DNA from: Candidatus Binatia bacterium
GTDB taxonomy: Bacteria > Desulfobacterota > Binatia > UBA1149 > CAITLU01
Length of the DNA: 34,320 bases
NCBI GenBank assembly: GCA_036493895.1
Contig: DASXOZ010000012.1
Span: 1 to 34,320 of the forward strand
Direction: 5' to 3'
Shown here: positions 17,523-24,936 of the stretch, piece after piece
Numbering within the stretch: position 1 is the stretch's first letter
Layout: every line of letters begins with the position of its first letter
Notes under the pieces: model-generated
What the model saw: the letters and a program-made list of their open reading frames with translations, nothing else
Database searches by the model: none
Told to the model about the DNA's origin: nothing
Program-made: the position numbers and the translations under genes

Positions 17523-18317
17523 ATGAAGAACGTCGTTCCACAAGTCGGAACGGTCGAGAAGGCCCTCGACCTGTTGTTCTTCCTGCACGCGGCCGGACGC
17601 GCGTGCGGCGTCAGCGAGATCGGACGCGCCCTCGGGGTGCCGAAATCGAGCGTGCACCGCCTGCTGGCATCCCTCGCGCGCCGCGGCCTCGTCGAGCAGG
17701 ACGAGCTCGGCCGCTACCAGCCGGGAATCGCGCTGCTTGCCCTCGGCCTCGGCGCGCTCGAGCGCGAGCCGCTTGCCGCCGCCGCGCATCCGGTGCTCGA
17801 GCGGGAATCGGCGGCGACCGGAGAGACTGCGTTCCTCACCGTCGCGCGCGCCGGTCGCATCGTCGTGCTCGACAAATGCGAAGGCGTGTCGGTGCTTCGC
17901 GTGGCGCCGACGATCGGCTCGGAAGTTCCGGTGCATGCAACCGCCGTGGGCAAGCTGCACCTGGCTTTCGCGCCGGGCAGCGTGACGCTTCCTGCGCAGC
18001 CGTGGACCGCATTCACAGGCCAGACGCCGAGCGCGCCTGGCGACCTCGAGCGCGAAGTCGCGTGCGCAAAAAAACGCGGATGGGCCACCAATCGCGACGA
18101 ATGGATTCCCGGCATGACCGTGGTCGCGGCACCGGTGCTGCAGAAGACGACGCTGCTCGGTTGCATGGTAATCGCCGCACCGAGCTCGCGCGCCGGCGGC
18201 GAACGTCTTGCCGACCTGGCCGCGCGCGTGGTGCGCGCCGCCGGCGACATCGCAGCAAGGCTCGAGCCCCAATCCGCAGCCCGAAAGGGCGAGGATCGAA
18301 ACAGGAGAAGCGCATGA
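17523..18317 (+). CDS. IclR-family transcriptional regulator
   Basis: A 264-residue regulator with an N-terminal winged helix (about 8-70; GVSEIGRALGVPKSSVHRLL is the recognition region) and a C-terminal IclR effector domain (about 80-250) with the VPVHATAVGKLHLAF and GWATNRDEWIPGMTVVAAPV segments. IclR proteins bind small carboxylates and activate or repress nearby catabolic genes. It diverges from the malonyl-CoA synthetase and its stop overlaps the aminotransferase start by ATGA, so it is made together with that enzyme and may regulate either neighbour. The tail from about residue 250 is basic and low-complexity. Confidence 0.88.
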   Translation: MKNVVPQVGTVEKALDLLFFLHAAGRACGVSEIGRALGVPKSSVHRLLASLARRGLVEQDELGRYQPGIALLALGLGALEREPLAAAAHPVLERESAATGETAFLTVARAGRIVVLDKCEGVSVLRVAPTIGSEVPVHATAVGKLHLAFAPGSVTLPAQPWTAFTGQTPSAPGDLEREVACAKKRGWATNRDEWIPGMTVVAAPVLQKTTLLGCMVIAAPSSRAGGERLADLAARVVRAAGDIAARLEPQSAARKGEDRNRRSA

Positions 18318-19216
18318 AAGTGTGGATCGACGGCAGCATCGTGGACGGAAAGGACGCCAGCATCTCGGTGACCGACCACGGCTTTCTCTACGGCGACGGG
18401 ATCTTCGAAGGCATGCGGGCGTACAACGGCCGCCTGTTCCGGCTCGAGGACCACTTGCGAAGGCTGCAGACCTCGGCGCGCGCGCTGGCGCTGACGATAC
18501 CGGGCGGCATCGACCACGTGCGCGACGTCGTGCTGCAGACGGTCGCGGCCGCCGGCGCACCCGATGCCTACATCCGCCTTCTCGTCACTCGCGGCGAAGG
18601 ACCTCTCGGCGTCGATCCGACCGGCTGCGAGCAGCCGAAGCTGATCTGCATCGTCGATACGGTCGACCTGTATCCGCCGGAGCGGGCAGCGCGCGGCGTA
18701 GACCTCGTGACGGGAAGCATGAGGCGTCCGTCGGCCGACGTGCTCGACCCGCGAGTCAAGAGTCTCAACTACCTGAACAACGTGCTGAGCAAGGGCGAGG
18801 CGAGGCGTCGCGGCGCCGACGACGCGCTTCTTCTCAATCAGCAAGGTGCCGTCGCAGAATGCACCGGAGCCAACATCTTCGCGGTCGTGGGCGGCGTCGT
18901 GACCACTCCTCCTGCCACCGACGGCGCGCTCGAGGGAATCACGAGGCGCACCATCCTCGAGCTTTGCAGCGAGCTCGGCATTGCGTCCTGCGTGCGCACG
19001 ATGGGCCGCATCGACCTCTTCGGCGCCGAGGAAGCATTCCTGACCGGCTCGGGTGCGCGCATCGTCGCCGTGCGCTCGCTCGATGGCCAGGAGATCGGCA
19101 GTGGCACCCCCGGTGCGATCACGAAACGCCTGATGGACGCGTTTTTCGCGCTCGCGCGCAGCACCGGGACGGCGATTCCGTATGCCTCTGGCCGCGTCGC
19201 TGGCGCGTCACGGTAG
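18314..19216 (+). CDS. ilvE: Class IV PLP aminotransferase (branched-chain type)
   Basis: A 300-residue fold-type IV PLP enzyme. DHGFLYGDGIFEGMRAYNG at 21-39 is the N-terminal signature; K149 (PRVKSLNYLNN) is the PLP lysine and E182 (AECTGANIF) follows the usual motif; LEGITRRTILEL binds the phosphate. The family includes branched-chain aminotransferase IlvE, D-amino acid aminotransferase and aminodeoxychorismate lyase. YGDGIFEGMRAYNGR and the LNYLNN block favour IlvE-like activity on branched-chain amino acids and 2-oxoglutarate, but pairing with an IclR regulator is unusual for housekeeping IlvE. AGGAG precedes the start, which overlaps the regulator stop. The last residues (GRVAGASR) are encoded by the first unit of a tandem repeat. 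Confidence 0.85.
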   Translation: MKVWIDGSIVDGKDASISVTDHGFLYGDGIFEGMRAYNGRLFRLEDHLRRLQTSARALALTIPGGIDHVRDVVLQTVAAAGAPDAYIRLLVTRGEGPLGVDPTGCEQPKLICIVDTVDLYPPERAARGVDLVTGSMRRPSADVLDPRVKSLNYLNNVLSKGEARRRGADDALLLNQQGAVAECTGANIFAVVGGVVTTPPATDGALEGITRRTILELCSELGIASCVRTMGRIDLFGAEEAFLTGSGARIVAVRSLDGQEIGSGTPGAITKRLMDAFFALARSTGTAIPYASGRVAGASR

Positions 19217-19301
19217 CGGCCGCGTCGCCGGCGCGCCGCGGTAGCGGCCGCATTGCCGGCGCATCCCGGTAGCCGGCCGCGTCGCCGGCGCGTCGCAGTC
19301 G
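19190..19301. repeat. 28-bp tandem repeat, about 3.9 units
   Basis: Units at 19190-19217, 19218-19245 and 19246-19273 are each 28 bp, start GGCCGC and end GGTAGC; a partial fourth follows from 19275 after one extra C. Units differ at a few positions, mostly C/T or G/A. The first unit is inside the aminotransferase gene and encodes its last residues and TAG stop. The array fills most of the gap to the next gene. Confidence 0.9.
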
Positions 19302-19373
19302 AGCCGGAGTCTCCAGCAGCCCGGGAAACCCGCCGCCGTCGGCCGGCACGCCGCAACCTGCTAGGCTCGCGGT

Positions 19374-20984
19374 GTGAAGCCGCGCCAGGTTCTCGTGATC
19401 GCGGCGCTGGTCGCTGCGCTCGCGTTCGTGTTCGCGGACCAGGCGCCGGACGCGGGGTTTCGCGCGGGACACCGAGGCTGGGTCAGCTCCCACACGCTCG
19501 CCATCGCGCAGAATGCGACGCCGGCGACGGGCTTCGTCGGTTACGCCGCGTCGCTGCGGACCCGTGACGGTCGAGAACTGTACTACTTCGACCGCTATCC
19601 CGTATTTTTTTCGATTGCGCTTCACGCGGCAATGCACGCCGCCGGGCCAGGCAGCGCCGCGCGTATCCTCGCGTCGCGCCAACTCATGAACGCCGTGTAC
19701 GTGCTGATCGTGCTTGCCGCTGTCGGCCTGCTCGTCGAGCTCGGATTGCCTGTGGAGGCCGCAGTCGCGGCTGCCGCGCTGGCGGCATCGAGCTTCACGA
19801 TGGTCGAGTACCGCGACATGGTGCACTTCGACCAGCCGGCTCTTCTCGGAAGCGTACTGCTGCTGTGGTCGATCGCGAGGACCGAAACCGGACGCGCCGG
19901 CGCGGCAGCGCCGCTGCTGGCGACCGTTTTTGCCGTCAGTGCCGGTCGCGGCTACGCCAGTCTCGTCACGCTCGCGCTGTGGTCAGCATGCGCGCTCGTT
20001 CGTGCGATTGCGCGACGGCGGCGCGCGAACGAGGCAGCGCCTTCGCTGGCCATTCCGTTCGCATGCCTTGCATGCGGGGCCGCGCTGTCCGCAGCGCTGC
20101 TCACGTACAACGTCGCCACGGAGGCGAGGCTCCGCGATGTGCCGTGGTCGCAGACGAGCATCCTGTCGAGCGCGCGCAAGCGCCTGGCGCTGGATCAGGG
20201 ATTCAACCAGTCGAAAGAGCAGAGACTGGAGTGGCCGCATTTCCTCGAAGTCCAGGCGACCAACCTTGCCAACACCACGGTCCCGTGGAGCTGGTGTGTC
20301 GAGCTGCGGCGTAACGGCGAAGCGACCGCAATCGTCGCCGCGAGCATGATCGCGATCGTACTCGCCTTCGTCGTCTCGCGGTCGGCAGCCACGCGGGTCG
20401 CATGGCTCGTCACGGCGGCCAGCGGCGCGCTCTGGCTGCTGATGATGCGCAACCTCAGCGCCTTTCATCCCTACACCGCGATGTTCCTGTTTCCGCTGTG
20501 CCTGGTCGCGTGCGCACCGATCCTGTCGCGCGTGCCGCGCGTTGCGGGCGTCGCCCTGGCCGTGGCGGCTTGCGCGCTGCTCGTGGCATGTACGCGCGAG
20601 CGCAATGACGAGCTTCGCGCCGGGTCAGGCAGGCTGCTGGCCGAAAGCAGCGACATGGATGAAATCGCGTGGTTCCTCGAACCAGCCGAGCCCGTTGCCG
20701 CCGAAAGGCGCCTGTTGCGCGGGGTACCGTTCGCGCTGGCGTTCTACCTGCCAGGCCATGACATCCAGGCGGGCGGCAAGACGTCGATGATGCTGGTGCG
20801 AAAGAAGGATTGCCGCGGCAGGAACCTTACGCCCGCCAACACCACGATCGTCGTGTGCCGCCTCGCGGCTCCGGCCCGGGCCCGCTCCAGTCTTGCACGT
20901 CACATCCCGGGGCTCGCCGCCCCCGCCGCGCAGAGAAATCCTCGTGCACGTCCGGCGCTCGTCTCCCCGACGGGCCACCCGTAG
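19374..20984 (+). CDS. Polytopic membrane protein, possible GT-C glycosyltransferase-like
   Basis: A 536-residue protein with about ten hydrophobic helices and a soluble C-terminal portion of about 140 residues. After the first helix there is a periplasmic-type loop with GHRGWVSSH and GRELYYFDRYPVFF, the arrangement seen in GT-C (PMT/ArnT-like) membrane glycosyltransferases, but no clear catalytic DE or DD pair can be named. The starting GTG at 19374 is the first start codon in frame. The last 30 residues (after ARHIPG) are Pro/Arg/Ala-rich and look like tail slippage. It precedes the SGNH protein by 9 bp and is probably co-transcribed, so both may build or modify a surface glycan. The family call is tentative. 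Confidence 0.65.
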   Translation: MKPRQVLVIAALVAALAFVFADQAPDAGFRAGHRGWVSSHTLAIAQNATPATGFVGYAASLRTRDGRELYYFDRYPVFFSIALHAAMHAAGPGSAARILASRQLMNAVYVLIVLAAVGLLVELGLPVEAAVAAAALAASSFTMVEYRDMVHFDQPALLGSVLLLWSIARTETGRAGAAAPLLATVFAVSAGRGYASLVTLALWSACALVRAIARRRRANEAAPSLAIPFACLACGAALSAALLTYNVATEARLRDVPWSQTSILSSARKRLALDQGFNQSKEQRLEWPHFLEVQATNLANTTVPWSWCVELRRNGEATAIVAASMIAIVLAFVVSRSAATRVAWLVTAASGALWLLMMRNLSAFHPYTAMFLFPLCLVACAPILSRVPRVAGVALAVAACALLVACTRERNDELRAGSGRLLAESSDMDEIAWFLEPAEPVAAERRLLRGVPFALAFYLPGHDIQAGGKTSMMLVRKKDCRGRNLTPANTTIVVCRLAAPARARSSLARHIPGLAAPAAQRNPRARPALVSPTGHP

Positions 20985-20993
20985 ACTCGTGCC

Positions 20994-22145
20994 ATGCCGT
21001 CACCGCGCGCCCGGGCGTGGTTCCCGATTCTGGCCGTCGTCCTTGCGACTGTCCTTCCGTGGCTGCTCGCCGAAGGCATCCACATCGAGTTCTCCGGCGC
21101 CCAGGCCGAAAACAGCCTGCTCTACGCGCTGCAGCAGCGTTTCGGCGGCCCGCGACCTGCGCCCGCCGCGAATCCTCACGATCCTGCGTCCCAGATGATC
21201 GTGCGCATGGACCAGATCGAACCGCTGCTCGGCGCGATGAAGGAGAACGGTGTCGGGCTTGGAAACTCGCCGTTCTCTGCGCTGAAGACCGAAGCGGCGT
21301 CCGTCAACAGCGAGAAAGGCCCCTGCCTCGAGCAGAAGCCGAACATCCACAAGAAGGTCGGCTATCTTCGAACGAACCTGTTCAATCCGTTCGACCAGAT
21401 GAGCTTCTTCGTCGACGACGACCGCCAGCTGCCGCCGCAGCTGCAGGCGTTTTTCGACCGCTACGCGTTCCGCATCGTCCATCACACGACCAACGAAGCC
21501 GGCGAAAGGACGACAGTCCCGAAGGTCGATGCCGCGCCGGTCGTGCTGATCGCCGGAGACAGCGTCGCCAACGGGCTGATGATCGACGACGCCGAGACGC
21601 TGGCCTCGCAGATGCAGGCGCGCGATTCCTCGCGGCGCTACGTCAACCTCGGCATCGCGCGCGCGGCGGCCCCCGACATCACGTGCGCACTCGACCGCGC
21701 CGCGTCGCGCTACCACGGCCACATCGATCGCGTCGTGTACGTGCTTTGCGAGAACGATTTCGACCAGGGCGGCGCTCACTCCGACCCCGCGGACCTGACG
21801 AACTGGCTCGACGAGTATCGAAAACGCGAAGGCGTCTCCCAGGTCACTCTGATCGTCTCGCCGCTCGTCTACAATACGGTGCCCGAGGTCATGCGCGTGC
21901 GCGGGCATGACCACTTCGCATGGCCGACGTTCCTCGAGCAGCGCACGCGGGTCATGGCGCTGGCCCGCGCGAAAGGGTTCGGCGTGCTCGACTTCGTCGA
22001 CATCACGGCAGCGGAACGCAAGCGCGGCCTGTCGCAGTTCGCGCCGTTGGCGCTGTACGTCGACCATGCACACTGGTCGCCGCTCGGCGTCAGCCGCGTC
22101 GTCGACGCGCTGGCCGCGATGGATGCGGCCGCAGCGGCGCGCTAG
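20994..22145 (+). CDS. Membrane-anchored SGNH-hydrolase-like protein
   Basis: A 383-residue protein with one N-terminal hydrophobic helix (about 9-27) that should anchor or export it. The SGNH features are VVLIAGDSVANGL with S190 as nucleophile, a conserved Gly/Ala turn (NLGIARAAAPDI), ENDFDQGG with N254, and YVDHAHWSPLG with D357 and H360. Residues 28-175 are an extra region with no similarity I can name. Such proteins add or remove O-acyl groups on surface polysaccharides, or are esterases. Its position after a polytopic membrane protein supports an envelope role. The start codon gives a 9-bp gap from the upstream gene. Confidence 0.82.
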   Translation: MPSPRARAWFPILAVVLATVLPWLLAEGIHIEFSGAQAENSLLYALQQRFGGPRPAPAANPHDPASQMIVRMDQIEPLLGAMKENGVGLGNSPFSALKTEAASVNSEKGPCLEQKPNIHKKVGYLRTNLFNPFDQMSFFVDDDRQLPPQLQAFFDRYAFRIVHHTTNEAGERTTVPKVDAAPVVLIAGDSVANGLMIDDAETLASQMQARDSSRRYVNLGIARAAAPDITCALDRAASRYHGHIDRVVYVLCENDFDQGGAHSDPADLTNWLDEYRKREGVSQVTLIVSPLVYNTVPEVMRVRGHDHFAWPTFLEQRTRVMALARAKGFGVLDFVDITAAERKRGLSQFAPLALYVDHAHWSPLGVSRVVDALAAMDAAAAAR

Positions 22146-22155
22146 CCGGTCGATC

Positions 22156-22170
22156 GGGGTCAGGCACCAG
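22156..22170 (-). repeat. Exact copy of the dispersed motif over the histidine kinase stop codon
   Basis: The plus strand reads GGGGTCAGGCACCAG, the exact complement of CTGGTGCCTGACCCC at 14-28 and in the 30.9-kb array. On the minus strand its TGA is the histidine kinase stop codon (22160-22162), so the final Gly-Ala residues are repeat-encoded. Confidence 0.75.
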
Positions 22171-23521
22171 CCGGCGCACCGTTCTCGTCGCCGTGCAGCG
22201 TGAAGTAGAACGTCGCACCCTCTTCCGGCTCGCTCTCGGCCCAGATGCGTCCGCCGTGGCGGCGCACGATGCGGTCGCAGATCGCCAGGCCCATTCCCTC
22301 TCCTTCGAATTCTGCCGTGTGATGCAGCCGCTCGAAGGCGCGGAACATGCGCCGCGAATGCTGCATCTCGAAACCGGTGCCGTTGTCGCGCACGAAGTAC
22401 CCCGACCCGTTGCGGCCAACTTCGATCGTGCTGCTGGCACGCGTGCGCGTGAACTTCCACGCGTTGGCGAGCAGCTCGCGCATCAGGATGCGCATCAGCT
22501 CGCGGTCGCAGTCCTCGATGAGCCCCGGCGTAATGCGGAACTCGACGCGCCGGACCGGCTCTCCGCGCCCCAGCTCGTCGCCGATCTCGGCGGCGCAGTC
22601 GCTGATGTCGAAACTGCGCCGCTCGACGGCGCGCACCGAAATACGCGACAGGACGAGCAGCGAATCGACCATGCGCCACATGCGCGAAGTCGCGGTGCGC
22701 ACGCGCTCGAGCCGGTCGCGGTTATCGGTGCCGAGCGCGTCGCCGAGGTCTTCCTCGAGCAGGCTCGCATAGCCTTCGATGTGGCGCAGCGGCTGGCGAA
22801 GATCGTGGGAAATCGCACGGGCCACTGCGCGCTGGTCGGCCAGGGCATCCTCCAGCTCGGCCGTGCGGATGCGCACCTTGGCTTCGAGTTGCTCGTTGAG
22901 CAGGCGGTTGCGTTCCTCGGCGATCCGGAGCCGGAGGTTCTCGCGAGCGCCGCGATCGAAAGCGGAGCGGGTCTGCTGGGCCACGAACAGCGACAGCAGC
23001 GTCGCCGAGAACTGGTTGATCAGGATGAGCACGCTGGTTTCTTCCGGCGACGGCACTCCGAGCGTACGAACGATGAGCGCCATCCACAGCGCGCACAGGA
23101 CGCCGAGCACCGCCTGGTAGAGGACGCCCCACGGCAGCACCGCCGACATCATCAACATCAGGATGATGTGGAGCGTCGCTGCGACGGCAACGTCGTGACG
23201 CAGGATGCCGCCGACCGACGAGAGGCCGGCTACCGCCATGGCCAGCACCATGGCCGACGGAAGCTGGATCGCCCGGAAGCGGCGCCAGTACGTGAGTGCG
23301 AAGAATCCCGACAGGCTCGCGAGGGCACCGAGGCGAAGCGTGACGAACGGCAGCGCCGAGCCCGCCTTCGCAGGCGGATTCGTCAGCAGGAACATCAGTA
23401 CGATTCCGATCGTGGCCGCGATCAGCAGACGAAGCCGCACGGTAATCGTCTGCGCCCTCTGCGCATCGACTTCCCGTTCGATGTCCGCGTCCCGGACCTC
23501 TGGCGCGTCCCCTGCCGCCAT
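22160..23521 (-). CDS. Membrane-bound sensor histidine kinase (orphan)
   Basis: A 453-residue kinase as started here. The first 190 residues hold about five to six hydrophobic helices with no large periplasmic domain, then a coiled-coil linker (FDRGARENLRLRIAEERNRLL). The HisKA box is ARAISHDLRQPLRHIEGY with phosphoacceptor His; the ATPase has the N-box MRELLANAWKF, DNGTGFEM and GEGMGLAI. It would sense a membrane signal and phosphorylate a response regulator, but none is encoded nearby. The ATG ending at 23521 is the first ATG in frame; a GTG at 23632 would add 37 residues without family character. A motif copy overlaps that ATG. Confidence 0.88.
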   Translation of the reverse strand: MAAGDAPEVRDADIEREVDAQRAQTITVRLRLLIAATIGIVLMFLLTNPPAKAGSALPFVTLRLGALASLSGFFALTYWRRFRAIQLPSAMVLAMAVAGLSSVGGILRHDVAVAATLHIILMLMMSAVLPWGVLYQAVLGVLCALWMALIVRTLGVPSPEETSVLILINQFSATLLSLFVAQQTRSAFDRGARENLRLRIAEERNRLLNEQLEAKVRIRTAELEDALADQRAVARAISHDLRQPLRHIEGYASLLEEDLGDALGTDNRDRLERVRTATSRMWRMVDSLLVLSRISVRAVERRSFDISDCAAEIGDELGRGEPVRRVEFRITPGLIEDCDRELMRILMRELLANAWKFTRTRASSTIEVGRNGSGYFVRDNGTGFEMQHSRRMFRAFERLHHTAEFEGEGMGLAICDRIVRRHGGRIWAESEPEEGATFYFTLHGDENGAPAGA

Positions 23522-23535
23522 GGTGCCTGAACCCC
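23521..23535 (+). repeat. Variant copy of the dispersed motif at the histidine kinase start
   Basis: TGGTGCCTGAACCCC differs from TGGTGCCTGACCCC by one inserted A. On the minus strand it lies directly upstream of, and touches, the proposed ATG of the histidine kinase. If it counts as a copy, the kinase gene has motif copies at both ends. The insertion makes this the weakest member. Confidence 0.35.
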
Positions 23536-23734
23536 CCGAGGCGTTAATCTCCCCCTTCGCCACCTCCAGAGCAACGAGAATTTCATCCTTTGGAGGGACG
23601 TAAAAAATGGCCGGGCCAGCGCCCGTGGACACGAAATGATCGGACGGGCGCGCGACCGATCGGGCGCCGGCGCTGCGGTGACAGCAGAACGCCGAACGGC
23701 CGTTGCAGAGGTCGCGACGCGGTGCGCCCCGCGT

Positions 23735-24130
23735 TCAGCTCCAGAATTCGTCGACCTCGAAAAGGTTCCAGACGAACTCGCGAATGCCGGCGATGCGTCC
23801 GCCTTCGATCGAGATCACGAGCGCAGTCGGATTGTCGAGCTGCCTGGCTCCGCGGCGCCCGCGGCCGCGGAACAGCGCGACGGCATGGCGGTCGCCGGCG
23901 ACGACGTCGTCGAGCTCGAGATGGAACGTGCCGTCGGTGAGCGACATCACCTGGGCGAGAAACCCGAGAATCGCCGTCCTGCCTTCGTGACGTCCTGCGA
24001 GTTTGCCGTGCCGTCCGGGAAACTCCCACACCGCGTCGACGGGCACCGCGCGCTCGATCGCCGCCAGGTCTGCTTCGCGAAACGCGCGGAACATTTCGCG
24101 CACCAGCAGCGCATTGGGATGTTCGTTCAT
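23735..24130 (-). CDS. SnoaL-like (NTF2-superfamily) protein
   Basis: A 131-residue cytoplasmic protein with the cone-shaped NTF2-like fold. Recognisable features are the N-terminal helix VREMFRAFREADLAAIERAV, the WEFPGRHGKLAGRHEGRTAI loop, and the late strand pairs ending GRIAGIREFVWNLFEVDEFW. This family includes SnoaL-type cyclases, ketosteroid isomerases and many small hydrolases; no residue fixes the function here. AGGGGAG precedes the ATG. It shares no operon: the gap to the histidine kinase start is over 200 bp and it diverges from the Hsp20 gene. Confidence 0.84.
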   Translation of the reverse strand: MNEHPNALLVREMFRAFREADLAAIERAVPVDAVWEFPGRHGKLAGRHEGRTAILGFLAQVMSLTDGTFHLELDDVVAGDRHAVALFRGRGRRGARQLDNPTALVISIEGGRIAGIREFVWNLFEVDEFWS

Positions 24131-24384
24131 GGCTCCCCTCGCCGAAGTGCGACTCGTGCCGCACCGCGAGAAGGCAGGCTGCCGCCCGCGCCGCGCTGAT
24201 GCCAGCCCTTTTACGCGATGACCGGTATCGACGACGCGCCCGCGACCGATGGTCGTTGCGCCTTCGCGTGCCGTGGCCGCCGCCCCGAAAAAAAACGCAA
24301 CGAGCGGGCGAGGCCCCTTGCGCGACTGCCCTGCGTACTTACGTTTCTCGTGGAGAGAAAAACTATTCCAGGAGGTTTTCGGTA

Positions 24385-24834
24385 ATGAGAGCGTTGATCA
24401 ACAAAGTGCCGTCGCGGAACTTTTCCCCAGTGCACCGCGAGTTCGACGACCTGCTCGGTCGCTTCTTCGGACCTCGCAACGACTGGCTCGCGGGCGGGAC
24501 GACGGGACGCTGGATTCCCCCCATCGAGTCCTTCCTGAGGGACGGCGAGATGGTGGTCCGGGTGGACGTGCCCGGAATCGACCCGGATTCTCTCGACATC
24601 TCGGTCGAGGGTGACCGGCTCACCGTCAAGGGCGAGCGCAGGAACACGCGCGAGGAAGAAACGGGCGGCCGTTCCTACCGCGAGGTGCTGTACGGAGCGT
24701 TCGAGCGGACGATCTCGCTGCCGTGGGACGTGGATTCGGACGCCATCAAGGCGTCCTGCAAGGATGGGGTGCTCGAAATCACGATGAAAGCACCCGAGAA
24801 AGTCGGCGCGAAGAGGATTCCCGTCGTTCACTGA
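24385..24834 (+). CDS. Small heat shock protein (Hsp20/alpha-crystallin family)
   Basis: A 149-residue ATP-independent holdase chaperone. The alpha-crystallin domain spans about 45-140, with PPIESFLRDGEMVVRVDVPG, the DSLDISVEGDRLTVKGERR strands, AFERTISLPWDVD, and the KDGVLEIT segment (GVL motif) before a C-terminal KRIPV that fits the IxI/V oligomer anchor. GGAGG precedes the ATG by 9 bases. A small hairpin (TTTCTC, 24344-24349, with GAGAAA, 24355-24360) lies in the leader, and I see no CIRCE element or clear sigma-32 promoter. A large hairpin follows the gene. Confidence 0.93.
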   Translation: MRALINKVPSRNFSPVHREFDDLLGRFFGPRNDWLAGGTTGRWIPPIESFLRDGEMVVRVDVPGIDPDSLDISVEGDRLTVKGERRNTREEETGGRSYREVLYGAFERTISLPWDVDSDAIKASCKDGVLEITMKAPEKVGAKRIPVVH

Positions 24835-24857
24835 AGGCAGGCGACTTAGAATCGGGA

Positions 24858-24891
24858 AGAGCGGCGTCCACCACTGGTGCAACGCCGCTCT
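24858..24891. terminator. Strong intergenic hairpin between hsp20-like gene and patatin gene
   Basis: A perfect 10-bp stem, AGAGCGGCGT (24858-24867) with ACGCCGCTCT (24882-24891), encloses a 14-base region that itself folds as CACC-ACT-GGTG. It lies 23 bases after the hsp20-like stop. The following CCTCGTTT is only weakly T-rich, so it is a likely terminator or a 3' stabiliser rather than a textbook rho-independent site. Confidence 0.6.
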
Positions 24892-24936
24892 CCTCGTTTG
24901 CGGCATCGCGAGCGGGGTGGGCAACGAAGGAATACG

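Noticed and set aside
21000..22679. Minus-strand open frame of 559 codons over the SGNH gene and part of the kinase
   Set aside because: It crosses two real genes and has Arg/Asp/Val-rich low-complexity composition; such antisense frames are common at this GC content.
24344..24384. Possible RNA thermometer in the hsp20-like gene leader
   Set aside because: The TTTCTC/GAGAAA hairpin is short and does not mask the GGAGG ribosome site; no ROSE or fourU arrangement could be drawn.
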